Source: Candidatus Zixiibacteriota bacterium (GTDB lineage: Bacteria > Zixibacteria > MSB-5A5 > GN15 > FEB-12). From it: a DNA stretch of 64,000 nucleotides. Below the pieces are notes generated by a model. It saw only the letters and a list, made by a program, of their open reading frames with translations. It did no database searches and was not told where the DNA came from. Position numbers and translations under genes: made by a program. Shown here piece after piece: positions 27,869-35,494 of the stretch (within the stretch, counting starts at the first letter, position 1; every line of letters starts with the position of its first letter). Location of the stretch: NCBI GenBank assembly GCA_022571985.1, contig JACZWU010000001.1:62001-126000 (forward strand), in the 5' to 3' direction.

Positions 27869-28741
27869 TTAGCGCTGGCACTGATCTATTGCCCCATGGC
27901 GATATCGTTTTGCCGCGGAAATCACAAAGTGGGTCAAGTACGGTTTGTGATGCCTGGAGTGAGCAACGTGGTTAATTAACCATTGGCTCTCACGTAGCCA
28001 GTCCAGTGAGAATTCAGATCTCTGCCATTCATATAATATAACATCTTCCCACATCTCAAGACCGTTATCAAGTTCTTGACAATAAAATACATCGACCAGC
28101 TCAGTTGATTCAAACAACGACCGCCACCAGATAGGAGAATGATACTTGTCATACTCAGCATCCCATCCGTTTGTAATGCTGAAGATCTGCGACTGTTGAA
28201 CATTCGGAAATTCTTCATTAAAGCATGTTCCAGCAATACAAATTTGACCACCCGATTTGAGATGCCGCAAGAGTTGATGCACGAAGGTGACACTGCCGCC
28301 GAACGAGTGAAAGGCCTGCATACAAAAAATGCTATCGAACTGTTCGTCAGCGAATGGGAGTGGTTCTGTCACGTCGAGATTATAGGCCCTAATCTTGTGA
28401 CCCAACCCGGCGGACTCGAACTTTGATCGCAAAAACTCTTCGGTTATCCAAAGATCCACTGCTGACACGTTGACGTCAAATGTTCGGGCCAGGAATTCAG
28501 AAGTAACTCCCTTTCCACAGGCCAAATCCAATACTTCCGAACCCGGTTTCATATTCATCCTATTTGTCATCTCCATCGCGAGATACAAAGCCCCTGGTGC
28601 CATCTTATCGCCCTTGCCATACACGTCGTCCCACATATAATTCGCCAACTCGGGATATTGCGCCGGGTCAACCTTGCGAAACGACGAAAGCACGTCTGCT
28701 GACACAGTGGGTTCCGGTTTAGTCAAATTGAGAGCTGCCAT
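27869..28741 (-). CDS. SAM-dependent class I methyltransferase
   Basis: A 290-residue methyltransferase. SAM-binding motif I is VLDLACGKGVTSEFLA (about residues 61-76), followed by the acidic end of strand 2 (SAVDLW), NLDVTEPLPFADEQFD and motif IV (FDSIFCMQAFHSF). A helical C-terminal region (GLEMWEDVILYEWQRSEFSLDWL) probably shapes the acceptor site. The acceptor is a small molecule rather than DNA or RNA judging from the overall form, but this is inference. It starts 9 nt after the TauE gene. Confidence 0.88.
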   Translation of the reverse strand: MAALNLTKPEPTVSADVLSSFRKVDPAQYPELANYMWDDVYGKGDKMAPGALYLAMEMTNRMNMKPGSEVLDLACGKGVTSEFLARTFDVNVSAVDLWITEEFLRSKFESAGLGHKIRAYNLDVTEPLPFADEQFDSIFCMQAFHSFGGSVTFVHQLLRHLKSGGQICIAGTCFNEEFPNVQQSQIFSITNGWDAEYDKYHSPIWWRSLFESTELVDVFYCQELDNGLEMWEDVILYEWQRSEFSLDWLRESQWLINHVAHSRHHKPYLTHFVISAAKRYRHGAIDQCQR

Positions 28742-28750
28742 AACATGTAC

Positions 28751-29596
28751 CTACCTGAAAATTACTTCCCAAAGCGTGAGGAGTGCGACGGCGATAAAGA
28801 GAAGTGCCAAACCGCGTTCTAGCTGAGATTGAGAGATACGAGAAGCGACCCATGGTCCGATCTGCCCACCGATTAGTACACCAGGCACTGTGAACATGAC
28901 GAGGTTTAGCACGGTCGTAAGAGTGTTACCGCCGGCGTTTACAAATTTCACGACGTGACCCACGGAAGCAACCAACGCCGTAATGGCCACAACGAAAACA
29001 CTGGTAGCGATAGCTACGGGAGCCGGTAACCTGCAACGCTTCAGAAAGAAATAACCGTTGAGCTCTCCTTGACCCGTTGAAATCATACCGATGAACAGGG
29101 CGCCAACACCTGCAAAGAATCTGCCAGTCCGGATATTACAAACCCGGTACCGGATCTCATCGCCGTCTGCGGTTTTGAGAATCGTAACATGTTCCTGAAC
29201 AGTGTCCGAATCGCTCCTTGCTCGCTCCTCCAGCTTGTCCGGAAGAAGAAACGTAACAGCAATAGCCAGGAGGCCCAGTCCGAGTAAAACCTTAAGAGCC
29301 TCAGGTGGAACGATCCCTGTGAGTCAGGCCCCAACCAAAGCCAGTGGAAGAGTGACCCACAACAATTGTTTACCGAAGCGGTAGTCAATAAGTCGTCTTC
29401 GTGCGTAGGCCGAAACGCCGCTGGCAAAGCCAAATATTTCTGTAATCAGTCCCGTGCCTATGGCAATATCTGCGGGCAATCCCAGAGCCAGAATAAACAT
29501 GGGTGCAAAAAACGTCGCACCCTCAACTCCTGCTGCCATCGCAACCGTGGAAATTAGGATGGAAATGGGCAGCAAAAACCAATATTCGAAGCTCAT
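28751..29596 (-). CDS. TauE/SafE-family permease interrupted by an in-frame TGA
   Basis: The track splits this into two ORFs (29324-29596 and 28751-29086). They are in the same frame and together give 281 residues, the usual size for TauE/SafE (TSUP) anion permeases. The only break is TGA at codon 91 (29326-29324) in LPLALVGA-TGA-LTGIVPPEALKVL. The second half has the family repeat (GVGALFIGMISTGQGELNGYF). The site lies at a helix start where I would expect a hydrophobic residue, so TGG (Trp) to TGA is the simplest explanation. Sec insertion is possible; no hairpin as good as the OsmC one follows. Probable substrate: sulfite, sulfoacetate or another sulfur-containing anion. It may be a pseudogene. 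Confidence 0.75.
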
Positions 29597-29630
29597 TTCA
29601 GGTTTCTCCGACAGAGTAGAGGGAAACGCG

Positions 29631-30416
29631 TCAAATATTAACCTTCATAGCCTTGCCCAATTCCGGCCACAACAGCCTATCACTCATGTTTGCTGCTGCA
29701 AATGTAGCCTCGATGCCGTCTCGTTTTTCGGTGTAATGCTCCCAGCCTTCGTAGTGGGCAGCGAGGGCCTGCTTGGCTCCGATGATTTTCAGAACCTTCA
29801 CGCCTTCCTCAGCATTCATAGTAAGGCGGTTGTCACCGGCGGCAGGGATCTTGGCGGCGCCCATGTGCAGGATAGCCGTTCCGATTTTAAAGCGCTTTCC
29901 AATCTCTTCGATCGCCGGGAAGTACACCGTATCACCGGTAATGTAAAGCGCGCCGTTTTCTTGCCCGTCCCACTCTAGCAAAAAGCCCATTGTATCGCCT
30001 GTAGCAGCACGAACTTCCGGACTGGGACCATGCTCGGCCGGCATGGCAGTTACACGGATAGTTTCACCCGAATTGTTCTTCAGTTCAGTGGTATCCCATG
30101 GCGCCATGCCTTCGGCGTTATCACCCAGCACTTTAGCGCTCTCCTTAGTGGTGAGCACTCGACCCGCTTTTGGAAGCAGCGTCCGGCCGATTTTGTCGAG
30201 GTTGTCGTAGTGCTGCTGGTGGCTTAGAAGAACAGCATCAATCCGTCCGATTTGATCCGCAGGTACGGGGGGCGACATGATCTTCTTAAGGTCGTGTCCC
30301 GGTCCCTCACTGCGTTCAGTTCCTTTCGGGTCGAAACCTGGGTCCGTCAAGAGTCTAAAGTTACCTATCTCCAGCAGATAGGTCGCTCCGCCAAGGTACG
30401 TCAGTTTCGTCTTCAT
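29631..30416 (-). CDS. MBL-fold metal-dependent hydrolase (UlaG/UPF0173-like)
   Basis: About 261 residues of the metallo-beta-lactamase fold. ATG 30416 is preceded by AAAGGA; the track start 15 nt upstream would place this inside the gene. N-terminal LTYLGGATYLLEIGNFRLLTDP is typical. The HxHxDH motif reads SHQQHYDNLD, so the second His is replaced by Gln (first two ligands altered). Later ligands lie in PAEHGPSP, ITGDTVYF and AHYEGWEHY. Proteins of this group hydrolyse phosphodiester or lactone bonds. Cytoplasmic, with no export signal. Third-from-start position in the operon order is second. Confidence 0.87.
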   Translation of the reverse strand: MKTKLTYLGGATYLLEIGNFRLLTDPGFDPKGTERSEGPGHDLKKIMSPPVPADQIGRIDAVLLSHQQHYDNLDKIGRTLLPKAGRVLTTKESAKVLGDNAEGMAPWDTTELKNNSGETIRVTAMPAEHGPSPEVRAATGDTMGFLLEWDGQENGALYITGDTVYFPAIEEIGKRFKIGTAILHMGAAKIPAAGDNRLTMNAEEGVKVLKIIGAKQALAAHYEGWEHYTEKRDGIEATFAAANMSDRLLWPELGKAMKVNI

Positions 30417-30485
30417 GATGTTTCCTTTCATCTTTTTACGACCGATTGTCGTATTTTAGGTATGAATTTTCAAGTTAAATCCGCT

Positions 30486-31247
30486 TTACTCGGTTTCCGC
30501 ATATCCTTTAGTGGCTTTGATAAGCTCGACAGCTTTTTTGGTATTCCATACCGCGTTGGCTATGAAACGATAGTTGGTCATTGAGGCTTCAAATCCGTTG
30601 CCTTCGGGGACGATGGCAGAGGCTGTCGCATCCCATACTACAGCAACTTCAAATCCTTCTTCCAGCAGGTCACGCATGTGCGATTCGACGCAGAGATTTC
30701 CGGACATGCCGGCCAAGATCACCTTATCGATACCACGCTTGCGCAGCTGAAGAGCAAGGTCGTTCTGCTGAGGTCCATATACTTTGTGAGGACTCGTCAC
30801 TACTGTTTTACCATCCTCGATGTACGGCTTGTAGCGTTCCAGCCAGTCGGGTCCTGAGCCTTCGAAATCCTCAAGGCTTAGCGGGTCCTTGCGATCAAAC
30901 ATGCCGATATTGTGCATGAGCACCTCAAGAGCGCCTTCAAACTGCCAGCTGTGATCAGTGGGATAGTAGTAGTGGGGTGAAATAAACACCGGCATACCAT
31001 TTTCCTTGGCTACTTTGAGAAGGGACTCAAGGTTCTCGACCGTGTTGTTTGCCGTGACACTCTCGGCCACGACTCCCCAGGCCACACCGTTCGGAGATAA
31101 AAAGTCGTTTTGCGGGTCGGTGATGACCAGCGCGGTGCGTTCAGGATCGATCTCCATACCGGGATCGGGGAGTGCCACCAACGATGCCGCCAATAATGAC
31201 ATCAGAGCCAGCAGAATAGAAGCTTTCTTACTCCAGTTTCTTAACAT
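30486..31247 (-). CDS. Exported isochorismatase-family cysteine hydrolase
   Basis: A 253-residue hydrolase of the isochorismatase/nicotinamidase superfamily with a signal peptide (ILLALMSLLAASLVA). The catalytic triad is Asp in ITDPQNDF, Lys in TSPHKVYG and Cys in GMSGNLCVESH. Members cleave amides or vinyl ethers; this one is predicted to be periplasmic, which is unusual for nicotinamidase. The ATG has a perfect AAGGAGG and a promoter upstream, so it is the first gene of the seven-gene island operon running to OsmC. Confidence 0.88.
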   Translation of the reverse strand: MLRNWSKKASILLALMSLLAASLVALPDPGMEIDPERTALVITDPQNDFLSPNGVAWGVVAESVTANNTVENLESLLKVAKENGMPVFISPHYYYPTDHSWQFEGALEVLMHNIGMFDRKDPLSLEDFEGSGPDWLERYKPYIEDGKTVVTSPHKVYGPQQNDLALQLRKRGIDKVILAGMSGNLCVESHMRDLLEEGFEVAVVWDATASAIVPEGNGFEASMTNYRFIANAVWNTKKAVELIKATKGYAETE

Positions 31248-31288
31248 GGAATTGCCTCCTTAAGCTTAAAATTAAGTATGATATCTCG

Positions 31289-31317
31289 GCACGACACCTG
31301 TACAAGTCGGTACGTGC
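31289..31317. promoter_or_regulatory. Imperfect inverted repeat, possible operator
   Basis: GCACG and CGTGC face each other across 19 nt around TGTACA, a perfect 6-bp palindrome. It lies between the predicted promoter and the start of the island operon, where a repressor could act. No regulator gene is adjacent. Confidence 0.22.
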
Positions 31318-31333
31318 GGAGTAAATATATCCG

Positions 31334-31362
31334 ACAATACACCGGTTTCATGCTGCTGTCAA
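31334..31362 (-). promoter_or_regulatory. Sigma-70 type promoter for the island operon
   Basis: On the minus strand, TTGACA (31362-31357) is followed after 17 nt by TATTGT (31339-31334), a 4/6 -10 match. The leader to ATG 31247 would be about 80 nt. Confidence 0.45.
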
Positions 31363-31399
31363 GAAGCTAAATTGGAGTAATAAGGTCTTCTGTGTGTCC

Positions 31400-31467
31400 T
31401 TTTAGTGGTCTTGCCGCTTTTCTGACTGTTAATCAACAGGTCGTTGGTACAATTCCAACCGGGGCGA
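31400..31467 (+). pseudogene. Degenerate tRNA-Asn-like fragment
   Basis: GACTGTTAATC (anticodon GTT loop) followed by a T-arm GTTGG-TACAATT-CCAAC and CGGGGCG resembles the 3' half of a tRNA-Asn. The 5' part is only vaguely tRNA-like, and no acceptor strand pairs with CGGGGCG. It is a broken tRNA copy, of the sort left by integration events. Confidence 0.5.
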
Positions 31468-31857
31468 TCTGAGATAAATAGATAATCAACGTTTCACTTG
31501 TGACCACTCACAAACTAAACTGGTCCAAGTTAATGCAAAGTGATACTAGAAGAATATATGCGTAAGCTTTTGTCCCGTCCTGTATTATGTTGTAGTTTAA
31601 TCGTTTGTGGAATCGTTTGGGCCGCATTTTAAGTCCCCTTCGTCAACCAATTCACCTATCCGGCAGACAATTATTATGGTAATAGTAATATTATGGCCGT
31701 CTGCACAACAATTATATTTCATGTAGGCTTTTAGGTTATCAAATGTTTTTTTGCGCTTAAATCGACGGCTGACAGCTAGCACAGAAATGGTCAGTTATAG
31801 GAAAAGAAAAAAGCTATTGCCTAAAATCTATAATACCAACATATATAGCCTTGTTCG
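31468..31857. other. Gene-free stretch in the island border
   Basis: About 390 nt with no supportable gene. The 60-codon ORFs on both strands here have no recognisable features or ribosome sites. Confidence 0.4.
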
Positions 31858-31889
31858 TGTCGGTTTTGTAGTAACCCCGACCTCCGGCA
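31858..31889 (+). repeat. Degenerate copy of the tRNA-Leu 3' end (putative right attachment site)
   Basis: CCGACCTCCGGCA (31877-31889) matches the last 13 bases of tRNA-Leu (23800-23812) exactly, and TGTCGGTT (31858-31865) matches the 5' side of the same T-arm (23787-23794). The T-loop between them is expanded by 6 nt. This is what an integration scar at tRNA-Leu would leave. Confidence 0.6.
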
Positions 31890-31929
31890 TGTTATTACCG
31901 ACAAGCAGCATTATGTTATTACCGGTAAC

Positions 31930-32223
31930 TTAAATTCTTTGAATGAAATGTTTGAGCATGTCTTTATTCATACCGTTGTTTGTTGAATCCAAGTAGACAT
32001 TTAAGTCATTATCAATTTGCATTATATTTAATGTTTCTACATGCGGGTCAAAATCCTGGTCAGTTGACTTCTCAACGGTCTTTAGAATTGTTTCCTGCCA
32101 CTTTTTTGAATTTGAGCTGCTGGCATAAAGTTGTTCTGTAACAGAAACTTATGGGTAAACGTCAATCTCCATACGTTAAAGGGGATCATTAACTGGAATT
32201 TTTGATGATATATCTGTTGACAT
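31930..32223 (-). pseudogene. Small decayed gene with two in-frame TAA codons
   Basis: From ATG 32223 one frame runs 98 codons to TAA at 31930, broken only by TAA at codon 16 (32178-32176) and codon 25 (32151-32149). The translated pieces look protein-like (MSTDISSKIPVNDPL, RMEIDVYP, then VSVTEQLYASSSNSKKWQ ... LKHFIQRI). I do not recognise the family. No Shine-Dalgarno is seen at the ATG. It is most simply a pseudogene; the reading-frame continuity could also be chance. Confidence 0.35.
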
Positions 32224-32467
32224 ACAAAGAAAATTTTTGTATACCTTTCTTAGTCACGTAGGGCGTGGACAATTGTGCGCTTGCACGATAAATCATCCTA
32301 AGCTTTAACACCGGCCAAGCGAACAGCTACCAATTCGCCAAAATTTGAATTTGGGAAGCAATGCTTAATTTGAAAGCAGGTTTTTTGAATGAATTAGTTT
32401 TCCAGGCATGTCAATAATGCCGGAAAGTCCCGGAACTTTTTAATCACACGACACAGGAGGTTGAGCT

Positions 32468-34690
32468 ATGAAAAAGAATTTCATCACAAAACTTGGGGGG
32501 TTAATTGTATTGCTATTCTTGCTATTGCCCTTAAATGCTATGGCACTAGGGCAGGCAGTGGACAGCCTTTTTTTCAAGCTATCGGATGATAGTGTTTTCA
32601 TCAAAGGCACAATCTCCGGCTCTGACACTCTCGCACAGGTATCTTTTAGCGCAAAGTATGAAGGAGATTGGAGTGGAACCCTAACTGGTATTGACGTTCG
32701 TTTTACATTCGATAACACAAAGCTGATATACGTAAGTGCCGACTCCGTTAATTGGGACGGTACTTTTAGTGTTGATACCTCTTCAATTTCTGGAACAATG
32801 ATTTTGGAATTTTCATCAGGAACAATTACTACGTTTGATACGACTCAATACACGGATTATGCCAATATTCGATTCAAGCTGATCTGCCAGGCTGAGCTCA
32901 ATACTAACGACTTAGACATCAGCCAAACCGCTGCCGACGCTGAAATAACAGTTGATACTGGAGTCACCTCAGCAGATTTTAGCCCCATTCCTGCGAACTT
33001 TGACAACGGAACAATAAAGAGCGCAGATTATATTGGTACTTTTGTAATACACGATTCCGCTTTTAGCGGCGGCTGTGGTCAAACAGTCACGATACCTATT
33101 TACGCGACAACAAATTTCATAACCTATAGTTTGCAGCATTGGATTAAATTTAATCTGAGTAAACTGGAATTCGCAGGTGTTGTTGATAACCCGAACTGGG
33201 ATTTCTTTTTTTATAGCGTAGATACCGCAAATAGCGTTATTAGAATTAATCTTATACAGAACGCCCCCGGAATGGGCGAATTTAGTAATGAACCGGCATA
33301 CTCAATTAAGTTCAAGCTCTTAGAAGACCTAAAGGAGGATACTGCACTCCTAAGATTTGACACCCCCAATTCTTGGCTTGAAGTATATAATTGTAATTCG
33401 ATGTCTCCCGATACGTACCCAGACACGGCAGTTATTTCATTGGCTGATTCGGCTGTTTACAAAATGGCTTACTCTGGAGGCAGTATATCAAGGTCTGATC
33501 ACGATGGAATGCTCACTTTCCACATGCTGATGAAGAATTCGTTCAATGTGGGTTTTGCCGACGGAGAAACGAACGATACTGCCATGATAGTGAATGTAGA
33601 TTTTGGAACAAACTTGAATTTCGATGGAGTTGATTCTACGTATGAGTCTGTCAAGTTTTCAAATACAGTAGTAGATGACACTTTGGTTGCCATATACCAG
33701 GTATACGATGCTGCCGAGTCCAATTATATTGGAATAAGCAGCAGCCTTGATACAATAATGAGGCTCGATATTGAATTTGATTCAGCTGGGTTCGTGGCAG
33801 ACTGGAACGATCGATACCTGCATCCAAAATTTGTAGACGATTTTACTGGGAGCAGAGGGAGCGCAATCGTGCCTGATACTGGCAATTGCATAGAGGCAGA
33901 CTCACTTAATGGACTGCTTCGATTCTGGGGTTCGGATACTTTTGATTCGGTTGAAGTTGAAATGGGTCAATTCCAAATAATTGGACACACTTCATCGACT
34001 CCTTGTACTTATCATGACTTATATGTCCGGAATACATTTGATCTGGACTCGTTTACTGTTACAATTTCTGTTGGCAGCGGAGCTTGCATTTATTCTATAA
34101 CTGATAAGATGACAGGTGTACAGGTGTCGGGTACCACAATTAAGACGAATACCTTCTGGGTAACACTTAGCGCTGCGGATACCTTAATCAAGATTTGTAG
34201 AATACATACCGGCATAAGCGGAAGCTGCCTGCAAAACAAACCCTATTCCATCTACGTGTCACTTTCCAATGCGAAAATGTGGGACGACAGTGGAGACGAG
34301 CACTTTGTTGACGCAAATGGTGGCAACGGCTCAGCCAGATGCAGCGGTTTCGGTACTGGTTGCTTTGCTTGCAGCGGCCCTGGGGGAGGGGACCCAGATC
34401 TTAAAGTGGCTGATGATGGCAATCTTCCGACAGAGTTCGCACTTTATCAGAATTTCCCGAATCCGTTTAACCCGACGACAACAATCTCGTTTGATTTACC
34501 CGTTTCGACGGATTATGAATTAGTCATTTACAATATTCTTGGACAGAGTGTCAAGACCTTTACGGGTCATGGCGAGCCCGGACGAGTTTCTTTGTACTGG
34601 AACGCGAGTAATGTTTCCAGCGGAGTTTATCTATACAAACTAATCGCCGGAGATTATACAGAAACGAAAAAGATGCTGCTGCTAAGATAA
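32468..34690 (+). CDS. Secreted protein with cohesin-like domains and C-terminal sorting domain
   Basis: A 740-residue exported protein: signal peptide (LGGLIVLLFLLLPLNAMA), then at least two beta-sandwich modules of cohesin type. Module 1 is around residues 40-160 (VRFTFDNTKLIYVS); module 2 is around 195-310 (TVTIPIYATTNFITYSLQ, FNLSKLEFAGV, YSIKFKLLED). A third beta-rich module follows to about 630. The end is a FlgD-like/type A sorting domain (NFPNPFNPTTTISFDLP ... TKKMLLLR). Cohesins bind dockerins; this window encodes six dockerin-bearing loci, so a surface or secreted assembly is possible. The cohesin call is by pattern, not search. The ATG follows AGGAGG. Confidence 0.75.
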   Translation: MKKNFITKLGGLIVLLFLLLPLNAMALGQAVDSLFFKLSDDSVFIKGTISGSDTLAQVSFSAKYEGDWSGTLTGIDVRFTFDNTKLIYVSADSVNWDGTFSVDTSSISGTMILEFSSGTITTFDTTQYTDYANIRFKLICQAELNTNDLDISQTAADAEITVDTGVTSADFSPIPANFDNGTIKSADYIGTFVIHDSAFSGGCGQTVTIPIYATTNFITYSLQHWIKFNLSKLEFAGVVDNPNWDFFFYSVDTANSVIRINLIQNAPGMGEFSNEPAYSIKFKLLEDLKEDTALLRFDTPNSWLEVYNCNSMSPDTYPDTAVISLADSAVYKMAYSGGSISRSDHDGMLTFHMLMKNSFNVGFADGETNDTAMIVNVDFGTNLNFDGVDSTYESVKFSNTVVDDTLVAIYQVYDAAESNYIGISSSLDTIMRLDIEFDSAGFVADWNDRYLHPKFVDDFTGSRGSAIVPDTGNCIEADSLNGLLRFWGSDTFDSVEVEMGQFQIIGHTSSTPCTYHDLYVRNTFDLDSFTVTISVGSGACIYSITDKMTGVQVSGTTIKTNTFWVTLSAADTLIKICRIHTGISGSCLQNKPYSIYVSLSNAKMWDDSGDEHFVDANGGNGSARCSGFGTGCFACSGPGGGDPDLKVADDGNLPTEFALYQNFPNPFNPTTTISFDLPVSTDYELVIYNILGQSVKTFTGHGEPGRVSLYWNASNVSSGVYLYKLIAGDYTETKKMLLLR

Positions 34691-34711
34691 TCTACAAGCA
34701 GTAGCAAAAAT

Positions 34712-34743
34712 AGGGACAGGTAATCAATGCCTGTCCCTTTTTC
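34712..34743 (+). terminator. Intrinsic terminator
   Basis: AGGGACAGG pairs with CCTGTCCCT and is followed by a T-tract. It closes the cohesin-like gene. Confidence 0.85.
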
Positions 34744-34777
34744 TATCCAATCCCGAATCTTTGCATGATTTTGGCCA

Positions 34778-35296
34778 GTGACGCAATCGCAACCATGCTC
34801 AGATGTCTATACCGGCTGGGATGACAACGAGCTTTATGCCAACATGTCATTTGCATCAGGTTTAATTCCGTGGTCTCATCCTAATCCTGACTCAACCGAA
34901 ACAGACCTGCATGGAGTCTTGACTTATGAGTTTGAGTATAATCTTCTTGCCGGCGATACTTTGGTAGTTTACACGGTATTGGCCACGGTGCTTGAAGATC
35001 TTAGCGGTCCTGGTCGTATAGAGGACCTGGCCGATAAGGGTCGTAACTTTACTCACTATTTTGGTTGTTGTCGTGGCCTTCGTGGTGATTTGAACAATGA
35101 CAATAAAGATGCAAACGTGCTTGATCTGACTTTCTCGGTAGACAGAATCTTCCGTGGCGGTGGTCCTGCCGTTTGTTCTGGTGAGGCAGATGCCAACAGT
35201 GACAAGTCTATTCTTGATGTACTTGACTTGACATTTTTGGTAGACCGTATCTTCCGTGGTGGAGCTGCACCTAATAGCTGCGGAACGCCTCTATAG
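34778..35296 (+). pseudogene. 5'-truncated dockerin protein remnant
   Basis: A 172-codon ORF that begins in the middle of a domain (CSDVYTGWDDNELYANMSF), with no signal peptide, no ribosome site and an in-frame stop 12 nt upstream. The C-terminal half is a complete type I dockerin: RGDLNNDNKDANVLDLTFSV, then DRIFRGGGPAVC, then a second repeat ending DRIFRGGAAPNSC. The missing 5' part suggests a deletion or recombination joined it to the cohesin-like gene's terminator region. If the GTG at 34778 were used, the product would be a cytoplasmic fragment. Confidence 0.65.
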
Positions 35297-35356
35297 TAAA
35301 GTAAGTAAGTCGACGAATAACATATCACCAGTCATGTACTGGTAAGTTATAAAGAC

Positions 35357-35391
35357 AATGGCCATCCCGGGCAATCGGGGTGGCCATTTTA
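35357..35391 (+). terminator. Intrinsic terminator
   Basis: AATGGCCATCCC pairs with GGGGTGGCCATT and is followed by TTTAT. It ends the dockerin remnant's original gene. Confidence 0.8.
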
Positions 35392-35431
35392 TGTTTGACT
35401 AAACGGGGATATTGTAAGTGGCTGTGACTAT

Positions 35432-35445
35432 CTCCGGCATGTTAT
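35432..35445 (+). repeat. Short repeat shared with the island border
   Basis: CTCCGGCATGTTAT occurs here and at 31882-31895, overlapping the tRNA-Leu 3'-end copy. The interval between the two holds the cohesin-like gene and the dockerin remnant. Confidence 0.4.
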
Positions 35446-35494
35446 CAATCAAAGTCCTGGTTTCGTACGAGCAATTACTTTCGTAATATAAACT

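Noticed and set aside
25609-29596. Genome-wide TGA reassignment to explain two in-frame TGA codons
   Set aside because: Many genes here end properly at TGA (for example sodC, queC, the first ABC gene), so the standard code applies; only local recoding or mutation can explain them.
31597-31933. Two 60-codon ORFs in the island border
   Set aside because: No ribosome sites or motifs; they overlap the tRNA-Leu remnant.
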